A DNA stretch of 64,000 bases from Microcella frigidaquae (GCF_014200395.1 NZ_JACHBS010000001.1:2484916-2548915); one strand, 5' to 3'. Positions 52,014 to 61,290 are shown, counted from the first letter of the stretch. Translations and numbers: made by a program. The notes: generated by a model not told the origin, from the sequence alone.

Positions 52014-52810
52014 GCGTGTTGTTCTTTCTCAGTCGCGGTCGGGGGCTGCACGCACACCACAGACACGCCAGCGGCGCGCGCACTGCGAAGGGTGGGGTGG
52101 TTCGGCTCGCCGTCGGTCACCAGGGTGTCGAGCTCGGACAGGTCCGCAATCGACACGAGTTGCACCTTGCCGAGCTTCGACGAGTCGGCGACGACGATGA
52201 TGCGTTGCGCGGAGCGCGCCGCCGCGCGCTTCACGTGCGCTTCCGCATAGTGGTAATCGGTGACGCCCGCGGTGCCGTCCACGCCCGCCACGCCCATCAC
52301 GAAGGTGCTCGCGTTGAAACGCTCGAGACTTTCCTGGGCGCCGGGGCCGATCAGGCTGAGTTCGCCGGGCCGCAGCTGACCGCCGGTCACGTACACGTCT
52401 GTGTCGGACTCGCTGCTGAGCTCGGTGGCCACGAGCAGGCTGGGCGTCACCACGGTGAGCGGCAGGTGCCGGGCGCGGATCTCACGGGCGACGGCGAGGG
52501 CTGATGACCCGCTGTCGATGATCACGGTCTCGCTCGGCTGAAGCAGGTCGACGACGGCCGACGCGATGTGCGCCTTCTCGGTGGCTGCGAGGGCGGCCCG
52601 GGCGTCGAAGGAGGGTTCGGCGGCGGCAGAGCCGACGGAGATCGCGCCGCCCATCACGCGCCGCAACACGCCTTTGAGCTCGAGCGCCTCGACGTCACGG
52701 CGAATCGTCATCTCAGAGACGCCCAGTTCGGCGGCGAGCGTGGCGAAGTCGATCTCGCCGTTGTCGAGCACACGCTGCTCGATCAGTGCTCGTCGCCCTT
52801 GAACTGACAT
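52010..52810 (-). CDS. DeoR/GlpR-family transcriptional regulator
   Basis: A 266-aa regulator. The N-terminal helix-turn-helix reads LIEQRVLDNGEIDFATLAAE then LGVSEMTIRRDVEALE, and the sugar-phosphate-binding domain contains IIDSGSSALAVAREI and IIVVADSSKLGKV. It likely represses the operon it heads and the divergent BtpA-like gene, and is released by a phosphorylated sugar. Confidence 0.93.
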   Translation of the reverse strand: MSVQGRRALIEQRVLDNGEIDFATLAAELGVSEMTIRRDVEALELKGVLRRVMGGAISVGSAAAEPSFDARAALAATEKAHIASAVVDLLQPSETVIIDSGSSALAVAREIRARHLPLTVVTPSLLVATELSSESDTDVYVTGGQLRPGELSLIGPGAQESLERFNASTFVMGVAGVDGTAGVTDYHYAEAHVKRAAARSAQRIIVVADSSKLGKVQLVSIADLSELDTLVTDGEPNHPTLRSARAAGVSVVCVQPPTATEKEQHA

Positions 52811-52991
52811 GCGACCACAGTAGAGGCAAAGTGTGAGTAGATAACACCCCTTTGATTACATTTGTGTAAAAAGTTCCCAGTAGGTCGGGAAGTGTGCGAA
52901 CATTTCACAACACTCGCGTCGCCATGGTGCGCACGCGCCCTCGATACCCCCGACCGACCACCCCGTCGGGCAGCAGAAAGAAGGAGCCTCT
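52811..52991. promoter_or_regulatory. Divergent promoter region of the sugar operon and BtpA-like gene
   Basis: AT-rich for this genome. It holds TGTG-N9-CACA at 52893-52909 and another GTGTGAGTAGATAACACCCC stretch at 52830-52849, both possible DeoR-type operators. A GAAGGAG site ahead of 52992 gives the ribosome-binding site of the plus-strand gene. Confidence 0.4.
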
Positions 52992-53810
52992 ATGACCACC
53001 TGGTTGGACGACATCTTCGCGGTGGAGAAGCCCGTCATCGCGATGCTCCACCTGTCGGCTCTTCCGGGTGACCCCGGCTACGACGCGGAGGGCGGCCTTG
53101 ACGCGGTGATCGCTCGCGCCCGCCAGGAACTGCATGATCTGCAGGCTGGCGGGGTTGACGGCGTCATGTTCTCGAACGAGTTCAGCCTGCCGTACCTCAC
53201 GCAGACCGAGCCGATCACCGCCATCACCATGGCCCGGATCATCGGTGAGCTCCGCTCGGAGATCACCGTGCCGTTCGGCGTGAACGTGCTGTGGGACGGC
53301 CGCGCGTCCATCGACCTGGCCATGGCGACCGGTGCTCGCTGGGTGAGGGAGATTTTCACCGGCGTCTACGCCAGCGACTTCGGCCTCTGGAACACGAACG
53401 TCGGCGAGGTTGCCCGTCATCGTGCGCGCGTCGGCGCCGCCGGGGTGAAGCTGCTGTTCAACATCGTTCCTGAATCGGCGACCTACCTCGCCGACCGCGA
53501 CCTGGAGTCGATCGCCAAGACCACCGTCTTCGCAACCCTCCCTGACGCGCTCTGCGTCTCGGGTGCGACCGCGGGTGCTCCGACCGATAGCCAGGCACTC
53601 GCCATCGTGAAGAAGGCCGCCGGCGCCGTGCCCGTGTTCGTGAACACGGGTGTGCGCGCCGAGAACATCGGCGACCAGCTCTCCATCGCCGATGGCGCGG
53701 TGGTCGGCACCTTCTTCAAGCGCGACGGCCGCTTCGAGAATGCGGTCGACCCGGATCGGGTCGTCACGCTGATGACGGCCGCCCGCGAGTTCCGCGCGAC
53801 CCTCTCCTAA
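52992..53810 (+). CDS. BtpA/SgcQ-family protein
   Basis: A 272-aa TIM-barrel protein. KPVIAMLHLSALPGDPGYD is the family hallmark, followed by GGVDGVMFSNEFSLPY, VPFGVNVLWD, WVREIFTGVYASDFG and VFVNTGVRAENI. BtpA is known from photosystem I biogenesis in cyanobacteria, while SgcQ belongs to a sugar gene cluster in enterobacteria; the role here is probably in carbohydrate metabolism with the divergent operon. The ATG has an AAGGAG site. Confidence 0.9.
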   Translation: MTTWLDDIFAVEKPVIAMLHLSALPGDPGYDAEGGLDAVIARARQELHDLQAGGVDGVMFSNEFSLPYLTQTEPITAITMARIIGELRSEITVPFGVNVLWDGRASIDLAMATGARWVREIFTGVYASDFGLWNTNVGEVARHRARVGAAGVKLLFNIVPESATYLADRDLESIAKTTVFATLPDALCVSGATAGAPTDSQALAIVKKAAGAVPVFVNTGVRAENIGDQLSIADGAVVGTFFKRDGRFENAVDPDRVVTLMTAAREFRATLS

Positions 53811-53829
53811 CCAGAGCCCCGCTCCGCAT

Positions 53830-53927
53830 CTCCACAATTCAGGAGTTCGGGATGCTCGCGCCCGGTCGACACACCGCGCGAGCATCCCGAACCGCCGTTT
53901 CTGAGCCAGTGCTCCTGAATTGTGGAG
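53830..53927. repeat. 98-bp palindromic REP/MITE-like element A
   Basis: CTCCACAATTCAGGAG (53830-53845) and its exact reverse complement (53912-53927) bound a 98-bp unit with a second inner inverted repeat (CGGGATGCTCGCGC against GCGCGAGCATCCCG). Degenerate half-sites follow at 53947-53962 and 53982-53997. The same terminal repeats and the same length recur inside the helicase gene at 55509-55606. Confidence 0.75.
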
Positions 53928-54023
53928 ATTGTCGTCGGCTCATGATCTCGTGAAGTGTGGAGATGCCGCGCGGGGTTGCTGCTTCTGAATGGTGGAGACA
54001 GTCCGGTGGGGCAGACTCGGGGG

Positions 54024-56660
54024 GTGAGCCTTCTCGAGTCGATGCCGCGCCCCTACGAGGCCGGCGCGGCGTTCGACGCGATCGAGAACTGGGCCGTCGG
54101 GCAGGGGCTGAACCTGTACCCGGCGCAGGAGGAGGCGATCTTCGAGCTCGTCGCCGGCGCCCACGTCGTGCTCGCGACCCCCACGGGAAGCGGCAAGAGC
54201 CTCGTCGCCGTCGCCGCCCACGCGATCGCCCTCGCGCAGGGGCAGCGCACGTACTACACGGCGCCGATCAAGGCGCTCGTGAGCGAGAAGTTCTTCCAGC
54301 TCGTCGACATCTTCGGCGCGGAGAACGTCGGCATGGTGACGGGCGACTCGAGCGTCAACGGGGATGCGCCGATCATCTGCTGCACGGCCGAGATTCTCGC
54401 CAATCAGGCGCTGCGCGAAGGCCCCGAGCTGGCGGCGGGCATCGTCGTCATGGACGAGTTCCACTACTACGCCGACCCCGAGCGCGGGTGGGCGTGGCAG
54501 GTGCCGCTGCTGACGCTGACGAACGCGCGCTTCCTGCTCATGAGCGCGACGCTCGGCGACATCACGCCGATCGCCGCCGACCTCGAACGCCGCACCGGGC
54601 ACCCCGTCAGCGAGGTGACGCACACCGAGCGGCCGATCCCGCTGACCTTCGAGTACGTGCGCACCCCCGTGCACGAGACCGTCGAGCGGCTGCTCGACGA
54701 GCGCCAAGCGCCGATCTACATCGTGCACTTCAGCCAGGCGGCCGCGATGGAGCGCGCGCAGGCCCTGACGAGCATCCGCATCATCACGCGCGAGCAGCGC
54801 GACGAGATCGCCGAGGCGATCGGCGACTTCCGCTTCGCGCGCGGCTTCGGCTCGACCCTCAGCCGCCTCGTGCGCGCCGGCATCGGCGTGCACCACGCGG
54901 GCATGCTGCCCAAGTACCGGCGCCTGGTCGAGGTGCTCGCCCAGCGCGGGCTGCTGCGGGTCATCTGCGGCACCGACACCCTCGGGGTGGGCATCAACGT
55001 GCCGATCCGCACCGTGCTGCTCACGGCGCTCAGCAAATTCGACGGCGAACGGATGCGCCAGCTCACGGCGCGCGAATTCCACCAGATCGCCGGGCGAGCG
55101 GGTCGGGCCGGCTACGACACCGCGGGCCTCGTCGTGGTGCAGGCCCCCGACCACGAGGTGGAAAACCACCTCGCGACGACGAAGGCCGGCGATGACCCGA
55201 AGAAGCGCAAGAAGATCGTGCGCAAGTCGGCACCCGCCGGCTTCGTGACCTGGGGTGAAGGCAGCTTCGAGCGGCTCATCGGCGGGGCACCCGAACCGCT
55301 CGAGAGCCGCATGCAGGTGTCGGCGGCGATGCTCATCAACCTGATCGCGCGCGGGGGAGATGTGGTCGCCAACGCGCGCGCCCTGCTCACCGAGAACCAT
55401 GAGCCGCCGCACCGGCGGCGCGAGCTCGTGCGCCGTGCGCTCGGCATCGCGAAGACCCTCGTGCGCGCGGGCGTCGTCGAGATCGACCGCGCTGAGCCCG
55501 GAGCGGGCCTCCACAATTCAGGAGTTGGCGACACCGGCGAGCCGCGACACGCCCAGAGCGGGCATCCGGATGCCCCTGCCGAGGCAGCGGCTCCTGAATT
55601 GTGGAGACCGGCGCGGGTGCGGCTCACGGTCGACCTGCAGCCGAACTTCGCGCTCAACCAGCCGCTGAGCCCGTTCGCCCTCGCCGTCATCGGCGTGCTC
55701 GACCACACCGACGCCGATTACCCGCTCGACGTGATCAGCGTCATCGAATCGACTCTCGACAACCCGCGCCCAGTGCTCGCCCAGCAGCAGTTCAAGGCCC
55801 GCGGCGAGGCGGTCGCGGCCATGAAGGCCGACGGTGTCGAGTACGAGGCGCGCATGGATGCGCTCGAGGAGGTCGAGCACCCGCAGCCGCTCGCCGAGCT
55901 TCTGCACGCCATGTTCGAGACCTTCGCCGCCAGCCAGCCCTGGGTGCGCGACATCGAGCTGCGGCCGAAGAGCGTCGTGCGCGACCTCTACGAGCGCGCG
56001 ATGAGCTTCACCGAGTACGTCAGCTTCTACGGCCTCGCCCGCAGCGAGGGCCTGCTGCTGCGCTACCTCAGCGACGCCGACCGCGCGATCCGGCAGACGG
56101 TGCCCGACGAGGCGAAGACCGACGAGCTGCGCGACATCATCGAGTGGCTGCGCGAGCTCGTGCGGCAGGTCGACTCGAGCCTGCAGGACGAGTGGGAGCA
56201 GCTCGCCTCCGGCGCGGCGGCCGCCGGGCCCGACAGCGCGCCGGTACTGCCGCCCCGGCCGCCGGACGTCACCACCAACCGCCGGGCATTCCTCGTGCTC
56301 GTGCGCAATGAGCTCTTCCGTCGCGTGCAGCTCGCGGCGCTGCAGCGCGACGACGACCTCGTAGCGCTCGACCCCGATGCGGGCTGGCCCGAGGCGCTCG
56401 ACGCCTACTACGCCGAGCACGAGGAGGTGCGCACGGGGGGCGACGCGCGCAGCGCATCCCTGGTTCAGATCGATGAGAATCCGACCCGCGATCCCGACGC
56501 CGACGGTGCGACGGATGCGGCGCGCACCTGGCGCGTGCGGCAGGTGATCGACGACCCGGCCGGCGACCACGACTGGGGTATCGACGCGATCGTCGACCTC
56601 GAGGCGAGCATCGCCGAGGGATCCGCCGTGGTGCGGGTCCTCGGACTGAACCGCCTCTAG
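54024..56660 (+). CDS. DEAD/DEAH-box helicase with DUF3516 C-terminal domain
   Basis: An 878-aa superfamily 2 helicase. Walker A ATPTGSGKSLVAV (about residue 50), TAPIKALVSEKF, the DEFH box in IVVMDEFHYY (about 142), LLMSATLGD, and in the second RecA domain GIGVHHAGMLPKYR and QIAGRAGRAGYD. The C-terminus (RNELFRRVQLAALQRDDDLV to the end) is DUF3516. It is related to Ski2/HelY RNA helicases. The GTG at 54024 follows a G-rich site; longer starts lack support. Residues about 495-528 are an in-frame 98-bp palindromic repeat element not expected in this family. Confidence 0.88.
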   Translation: MSLLESMPRPYEAGAAFDAIENWAVGQGLNLYPAQEEAIFELVAGAHVVLATPTGSGKSLVAVAAHAIALAQGQRTYYTAPIKALVSEKFFQLVDIFGAENVGMVTGDSSVNGDAPIICCTAEILANQALREGPELAAGIVVMDEFHYYADPERGWAWQVPLLTLTNARFLLMSATLGDITPIAADLERRTGHPVSEVTHTERPIPLTFEYVRTPVHETVERLLDERQAPIYIVHFSQAAAMERAQALTSIRIITREQRDEIAEAIGDFRFARGFGSTLSRLVRAGIGVHHAGMLPKYRRLVEVLAQRGLLRVICGTDTLGVGINVPIRTVLLTALSKFDGERMRQLTAREFHQIAGRAGRAGYDTAGLVVVQAPDHEVENHLATTKAGDDPKKRKKIVRKSAPAGFVTWGEGSFERLIGGAPEPLESRMQVSAAMLINLIARGGDVVANARALLTENHEPPHRRRELVRRALGIAKTLVRAGVVEIDRAEPGAGLHNSGVGDTGEPRHAQSGHPDAPAEAAAPELWRPARVRLTVDLQPNFALNQPLSPFALAVIGVLDHTDADYPLDVISVIESTLDNPRPVLAQQQFKARGEAVAAMKADGVEYEARMDALEEVEHPQPLAELLHAMFETFAASQPWVRDIELRPKSVVRDLYERAMSFTEYVSFYGLARSEGLLLRYLSDADRAIRQTVPDEAKTDELRDIIEWLRELVRQVDSSLQDEWEQLASGAAAAGPDSAPVLPPRPPDVTTNRRAFLVLVRNELFRRVQLAALQRDDDLVALDPDAGWPEALDAYYAEHEEVRTGGDARSASLVQIDENPTRDPDADGATDAARTWRVRQVIDDPAGDHDWGIDAIVDLEASIAEGSAVVRVLGLNRL
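55509..55606. repeat. 98-bp palindromic REP/MITE-like element B inside the helicase gene
   Basis: CTCCACAATTCAGGAG (55509-55524) and its exact reverse complement (55591-55606) frame a unit of the same 98-bp length as element A, with a different interior that includes the palindrome GGGCATCCGGATGCCC. It is translated as part of the helicase (LHNSGVGDTGEPRHAQ through PELWRP). Confidence 0.75.
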
Positions 56661-57397
56661 ACGAGCGAGCCGAGCACGATGCCGACGACCGGCGTGAAGA
56701 TTCCGACGTTGATGAGCACGGCGATGAGCAGCAGGCACACCACGAGCGGCCACCAGCCCTTGCCCTCTGCCTGCCGCCGCACGACGACGGTGCGCGCGGT
56801 CAGGTAGCCGACCTCGGTCAGGAAGGCCCACCCCCAGTGGGCGCGCCGGAGGTGCCCCCACTCGTTCAGGGTGAGCCGGTCGCGCCGCACCCAGATGATG
56901 ATCCACAGCACGGGGATGATCGCCGCACCGACGAGCCAGATCCAGGGCGTCGAGTCGACGCCGCTGAGGAACACCGCCGCCGCCTGCGCGAGCACCGTGA
57001 CGAGCGGCGTGAACGCGAGGGCCCAGGCGGCGGGCGTCGTGGTGCGCTCGGGCGTGTACGCCATGGTCGTGCTGCGCGTGTTCCAGATCTCGTCGGGCGT
57101 GCGGGAGCGCGCGCCGTAGGTGCCGAGCGGCTGCACGGGGGCATCCACGCTCGCGGGCGCGAGCGGCGAGGCCGGCGTCACACCGACGGAGCCCGGAGAC
57201 CACGAGTAGGGGGCCGAGTAGCTGTACGGCTCCGCGGCGCTCGGCACGGCGAGGGCACCGGAGGCGTCGGTCGGCTGCTCGACGACCGGCTTCGGGCGAG
57301 TGTGGGTCGTCCAGCGCACGCCGTCCCACCAGCGCAGGCGCAGCGCCATCTCCGGGTCGTCGTACCACCCTGCGGCAGGGGTGTGCGCGTCGGTCAT
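56657..57397 (-). CDS. DUF2510 membrane protein
   Basis: A 246-aa protein with the DUF2510 N-terminus AAGWYDDPEMALRLRWWDGV, a Pro/Ser-rich linker and four membrane segments (WALAFTPLVTVLAQAAAVFL, WIWLVGAAIIPVLWIIIWV, a short AFLTEVGYLTARTVVV segment, WWPLVVCLLLIAVLINVGIF). It lacks an extracellular C-terminal domain. Its stop overlaps the convergent helicase stop region by 4 bases. Confidence 0.85.
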   Translation of the reverse strand: MTDAHTPAAGWYDDPEMALRLRWWDGVRWTTHTRPKPVVEQPTDASGALAVPSAAEPYSYSAPYSWSPGSVGVTPASPLAPASVDAPVQPLGTYGARSRTPDEIWNTRSTTMAYTPERTTTPAAWALAFTPLVTVLAQAAAVFLSGVDSTPWIWLVGAAIIPVLWIIIWVRRDRLTLNEWGHLRRAHWGWAFLTEVGYLTARTVVVRRQAEGKGWWPLVVCLLLIAVLINVGIFTPVVGIVLGSLV

Positions 57398-57495
57398 CGG
57401 GTGTCCTCGGGTGTGCGTGAGAGCGCGGTTCGGGTGGGGTGGAGCGCTCTCCCGGTTCGCCCATGCTAGCCAGGATCGGGGTACAGTCCGACACC

Positions 57496-57526
57496 TGAGC
57501 GGTCCCCAATATGGGGGACTCGCTCA
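57496..57526 (-). terminator. Hairpin terminator candidate
   Basis: TGAGCG-GTCCCC (57496-57507) pairs with GGGGAC-T-CGCTCA (57514-57526) around AATATG. It lies 27 bases after the stop of the minus-strand gene at 57553 and before the DUF2510 gene. Confidence 0.5.
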
Positions 57527-57552
57527 TTCACCTTCGGACGGGATGCGCGAGC

Positions 57553-57852
57553 TCAGGCCGAGAGCCGGTCCAGCATCCGCCACACCGTCGTCGTGAGCGC
57601 GGGATGGTCGAGCGCGATCTGGCGCAGGAGCCGGTAGTCGCGGGCCGCCGAAGGCAGCCGGCCGTCGTCGTCACGGATGCTCTCGGCGCGGAGCATCCAC
57701 ACCACGAGCTCGTCGACGGTCGGCAGCTCGCTCATGAACTCCCAGGGGTCCTCCCCACCGCGGGCGCGGGCGAGGATGACGGTCTGGAGCTCGTCGTGGG
57801 CCTCGGCACGGAGCACTTCGAGGCTCGCGCCTCGCCGTCGCCCTTCCGTCAT
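57553..57852 (-). CDS. Hypothetical small protein
   Basis: A 99-aa soluble, helix-rich protein. Motifs: LEVLRAEAHDELQTVILARA, LPTVDELVVWMLRAESIRDD and ALTTTVWRMLDRLSA. No family recognised. It lies between two DUF2510 genes and is followed by a terminator-like hairpin. Confidence 0.5.
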   Translation of the reverse strand: MTEGRRRGASLEVLRAEAHDELQTVILARARGGEDPWEFMSELPTVDELVVWMLRAESIRDDDGRLPSAARDYRLLRQIALDHPALTTTVWRMLDRLSA

Positions 57853-57915
57853 GCCTCGAGCCTACGACGGGCTTCTGAGTGCGCCGGGCTCCTGAGTGCG
57901 CCGGAGGCGGCGCCG

Positions 57916-58764
57916 TCAGCCGAGCAGCGTGCGGGCGATCTCGATCACGGTCGCGGGGTCGAGCACGAACCAGACGGTCAGCACTGACAGCTGCGCGCCG
58001 AGCCAGACCACCAGCGGCCACGATCGCGCGCCGGTCGTGCGGGCGAGCCGCACGCCTCGCACCGCGAGGAAGGCCGGCGGTGCCAGGAGAGCGAGGATCC
58101 ACGGCGCCGTGCGCAGGTGGCCCGACGATTCGAGCTGGTGGCGGTCCTGCGTCGCGAGCGCGGCGCTGAGGATCAGCGGGAAGACGACCGCGAGGGCGCG
58201 GGTCCACGACGAGCTCTCCGCGGGGAGCGTCGAGAATACCCAGACGACCAGCAGCGCCTGAGTGAGGGGCATGGTCGCGATCAGCCAGACCGACGCCGTG
58301 TGCACCCGGAGCCCGAGCGGGTTGCGGGCCGCGGGAGCCGGAGCGGAGCCGACGCTGATGCGCTCCCGCACGGCGAAAGGCACGTACTCGGAGGTCTCGG
58401 CGTTGGCGGGGCTGAGCGGGGAGGCGGCGCTGCGGGTCGGGCTCGAGCTCGCGCTGCGCAGACCGGCCGCGGGGTCGACCGGGTGCAGGGGCATGCTCTC
58501 CGCGGCGCGGGCCGACTCGCGCGGCGACAGCGTCGCGGGGGCGCCGACGCCGATGGCGCCGGTGCTCGCGCTGCGGCGGGCGCTGTCGGGAGCGGAGGTG
58601 GGGGAGACCCCGCTGACGGACGGCATGTCGATCGGAGCGGTGTGGTGGGTCCAGCGCTCGCCGTCCCACCAGCGGCGCTGCGTGGCCGCGGCACCGGCGC
58701 TGGTCTCGACCGGGTCGGCGTACCAGCCGGCCGGCACGTGGACCGCTGTCGTGGTGCTCATCAT
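57916..58764 (-). CDS. DUF2510 membrane protein
   Basis: A 282-aa protein: DUF2510 N-terminus (PAGWYADPVETSAGAAATQR, RWWDGERWTHH), a 100-residue Ser/Pro-rich linker, then four membrane segments (ASVWLIATMPLTQALLVVWV, ALAVVFPLILSAALA, ILALLAPPAFLAVRGVRL, WPLVVWLGAQLSVLTVWFVL). Same layout as its neighbours; probably a cell-envelope protein of unknown task. Confidence 0.85.
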   Translation of the reverse strand: MMSTTTAVHVPAGWYADPVETSAGAAATQRRWWDGERWTHHTAPIDMPSVSGVSPTSAPDSARRSASTGAIGVGAPATLSPRESARAAESMPLHPVDPAAGLRSASSSPTRSAASPLSPANAETSEYVPFAVRERISVGSAPAPAARNPLGLRVHTASVWLIATMPLTQALLVVWVFSTLPAESSSWTRALAVVFPLILSAALATQDRHQLESSGHLRTAPWILALLAPPAFLAVRGVRLARTTGARSWPLVVWLGAQLSVLTVWFVLDPATVIEIARTLLG

Positions 58765-58943
58765 GGTTCCCCCTCGGGCCCCGGCCCCCCGGCCGGGTCT
58801 CGTGTTCCGGACCGACCCCCCTGGTCGACCGGTGCTTCGCAGCGCTATTCGGGTTCACCGCGATGAACGATTGCTCGTTCCGATCTTCAGTTGTGTGGCT
58901 ATTGTGGCGGCTCCTTCAGACTCATGCCCGTCGGAGCATTCGC

Positions 58944-60269
58944 TTAGCGAACGAAGTCGAAGATGCCCCAGTCGTCAACCTGCCAGGTGATCCAGCCGTT
59001 GGCGCGCTGGAGGCTCGCTGTGATGACGATCTCCTCATCCGTGGCCGTCGTCGCCGGGCAGCGGAGCTGCTGACCGATGTACAGCGGGGGTGTCGCCGGG
59101 CAGTTCACGTCCATCTGGCCGCCGATGCTGACGGCGGCGCGCTCGATGCTCGCCGAGGCCTCGTCGGCGAAGAGCTGGGGCAGCGTGGCGATGAGCAGGC
59201 CCGGCACCGCGAGCACCGAGGCGCCCACGAGACCGCTCAGGAGCAGGAAGACCGCGAGCGGCCCGTAGCCGGCGCCCGAGATGCGGCTGAGCGCGACGGC
59301 CCGAGCTGCGAGGTACAGCAGGGGCGAGGCGAAGGCCCAGAGCCAGCTGGCGGGGCGGTCGACCCCGCGGCGGCGCAGGCCGCGGTGGTCGAGCCAGGCC
59401 AGCACGATCGACACCGGGTACGGCGCGAGCCAGATGATCGCCATGAGGATCACCGACGGGCCGGTGGAGAACGCGGCGAGGACGAGCAGGCTGAGGAGCA
59501 GCTGCAGCATCGGGAACAGGGCGAGCGCCCACACCTCGACGCTCTGCAGGTGAGGGGCGGTGGTGCCGACCGTCTGGTGGGTGCCGCGGCGGCCCGGCTC
59601 TGCCGCCGAGATCGGCGACTCCGTCCAGGTCGAGGCATACGCCGGGGCACCGGGAGCGGACCCGAGGCCGGGCGCGGAGCCGTACCCCGGCGCGGAGCCG
59701 TAGCCGGGCGCCGAGCCGTAGCCCTGCGGGGCTGAACCGCCCTGCGCCTGAAGAGGCACCCAGGGCATGCTCGGTTGCGGCGCGGAGCCGCCGGACTGCT
59801 GCAGGTCGGCGAAGGCGGCGGCGGCGAACGCGTCGGCGGCGGTCGCGGCTGAGGCAGCGCTGGCGGCTGAGGCAGCGCTGGCGGCCGACGCCGCGCTGGC
59901 CGGAGCGCTCTGGGCCGGTGCGCTCTGCCCGGATGCGCTCTGGGCGGCCGTTGCGGAGGGGGCGCTCAGGGCCGGATCCGCGAGGCCGGGCTCGGCCGGC
60001 GGCGCCAGCTGGCGCAGCACGGCGGCCGTCGGCTGCTGGATGGGCTGCTCGTCGGCCGCGGCCGATTCGGCGCTGCGGCGCGCACGGCGCGAGAGGGCCT
60101 CGTCGTCGGCGAAGATCGTCGCCGCGGCGGGCTGCGAGGGCATCATGGGCTGCCGGGCGTCGGAGACGTGCTCGGTCCAGGCGTGGTTGTCCCACCACCG
60201 CAGCTGAGGCAACCCCAGCGGGTCGGGATACCACCCGGCCGGCACTCTGCCGTATTCGTCGTCAGACAC
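58944..60269 (-). CDS. DUF2510 membrane protein with DUF4333-like C-terminus
   Basis: A 441-aa protein. DUF2510 at the N-terminus (PAGWYPDPLGLPQLRWWDNH), an Ala/Ser/Gln-rich linker with short tandem repeats (SAASAASAASAA; GYGSAPGYGSAPG), four to five membrane segments (ALALFPMLQLLLSLLVLAAF and others) and an outer C-terminal domain with two cysteines (VNCPATPPLYIGQQLRCPAT), like DUF4333. That domain also occurs in the protein at 42519-43811. Confidence 0.85.
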   Translation of the reverse strand: MSDDEYGRVPAGWYPDPLGLPQLRWWDNHAWTEHVSDARQPMMPSQPAAATIFADDEALSRRARRSAESAAADEQPIQQPTAAVLRQLAPPAEPGLADPALSAPSATAAQSASGQSAPAQSAPASAASAASAASAASAASAATAADAFAAAAFADLQQSGGSAPQPSMPWVPLQAQGGSAPQGYGSAPGYGSAPGYGSAPGLGSAPGAPAYASTWTESPISAAEPGRRGTHQTVGTTAPHLQSVEVWALALFPMLQLLLSLLVLAAFSTGPSVILMAIIWLAPYPVSIVLAWLDHRGLRRRGVDRPASWLWAFASPLLYLAARAVALSRISGAGYGPLAVFLLLSGLVGASVLAVPGLLIATLPQLFADEASASIERAAVSIGGQMDVNCPATPPLYIGQQLRCPATTATDEEIVITASLQRANGWITWQVDDWGIFDFVR

Positions 60270-60371
60270 GTGACTCGTTCCCCCAATGCACGGACACCCG
60301 TCCGCCCCGCGGCCAGTCTATGGTCGAACCCTGCGCGAGGGGGAGGAATCGTCATACCCCCCTTTAGGGGC

Positions 60372-60389
60372 GTACCCCGCGCGGGGTAC
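60372..60389. terminator. Perfect 18-bp palindrome, terminator candidate
   Basis: GTACCCCGCGCGGGGTAC is a perfect palindrome, 27 bases after the stop of the aminotransferase gene on the minus strand and upstream of the DUF2510 gene. It could also be a protein-binding site. Confidence 0.45.
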
Positions 60390-60415
60390 AGGGCGCTATC
60401 AGCTTCTCGGTGGGC

Positions 60416-61219
60416 TCAGGGCGTGGGCAGCGGACGCTCGGTGCTGGCGAGCCATCGACGACCGTCCTCCGCCCTCGTCGGTGCGGCGAGCGACGGCCCG
60501 TCGACCCAACTGATCGCCGTGCGGAGCCCGTGCAGTGCGCTCAGCACCCACACCTCGCAGTCGGCCAGCCCGGCCGGGGTGATCCGCTCGCTCGCCACGG
60601 GAACACCCGCCGCACGGGCCGCCTCGAGCACGAGCGACACCGTCACGCTCGGGATGCGCGCCAGCGCCTCATCGGGCTGCACGAGCGTCGCGCCCCGCCA
60701 CCAGAGCAGGCCACTGTAGGCACCCTCGACGATGCAGCCGTGGGCATCCACGATGACGGCCTCGTCGGCCCCGCACGGCTGCACGACCACTCGCAGACGC
60801 TGCAGCGCGTCGAGGTCGGGGCCCTTCACCAGCGGATGCCTGCGCGGGTCGTGCGGGGCGGTGGCGAGCACGGCCGTGCTGCGGGTCGGCGGGGTGGGGC
60901 GCAGTCGCAGCGCGAGGGCGGTGCCGGCCTGGCCCGCGTCGGGTCCCGTCGCACGCTCACGCAGCTCGATGCGCGGAAACCAGTCGCCGGTGCGGGGGAT
61001 CAGCGCGAGAGCGGCGTCGACCGCGGCCTCCGCATCCGGATGCCGGTCGGCGACCGCGCCGAGGAACCGCGCACGATGCTGCTCGAGACCCCGCACGCGG
61101 CCCTCCCGCACGCGCCACGAGTCGGCCACGAGCATGCGTCCCTCGTGCGGGTCGCACCAGTCGACGGTGCGCCATCCCGTGGAGGTCCAGGCGTGCAGAC
61201 CCGCGGCCTCGTCGCTCAT
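60416..61219 (-). CDS. pabC: Class IV aminotransferase, aminodeoxychorismate lyase-like
   Basis: A 267-aa PLP-enzyme fold. The N-terminal RVREGRVRGLEQHRARFLGA and the KGPDLDALQRLR segment with the likely PLP-lysine, then VDAHGCIVEGAYSGLLWWRG, fit 4-amino-4-deoxychorismate lyase, which makes p-aminobenzoate for folate. It is divergent from a chorismate-binding synthase gene, which supports the role. A branched-chain aminotransferase is less likely because of the context. Confidence 0.75.
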   Translation of the reverse strand: MSDEAAGLHAWTSTGWRTVDWCDPHEGRMLVADSWRVREGRVRGLEQHRARFLGAVADRHPDAEAAVDAALALIPRTGDWFPRIELRERATGPDAGQAGTALALRLRPTPPTRSTAVLATAPHDPRRHPLVKGPDLDALQRLRVVVQPCGADEAVIVDAHGCIVEGAYSGLLWWRGATLVQPDEALARIPSVTVSLVLEAARAAGVPVASERITPAGLADCEVWVLSALHGLRTAISWVDGPSLAAPTRAEDGRRWLASTERPLPTP

Positions 61220-61290
61220 GAGCCACCGCCTCGTGAAGGTCGCACCCGGCGGCTCGCGCCGCGGGCGTGCGCGGCGTGCGCACTCCTACC

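Noticed and set aside
58860..58940. Possible tRNA gene in the gap before the DUF2510 gene
   Set aside because: No cloverleaf, T-loop (GTTCGAATC-like) or CCA-proximal stem could be formed from the sequence.
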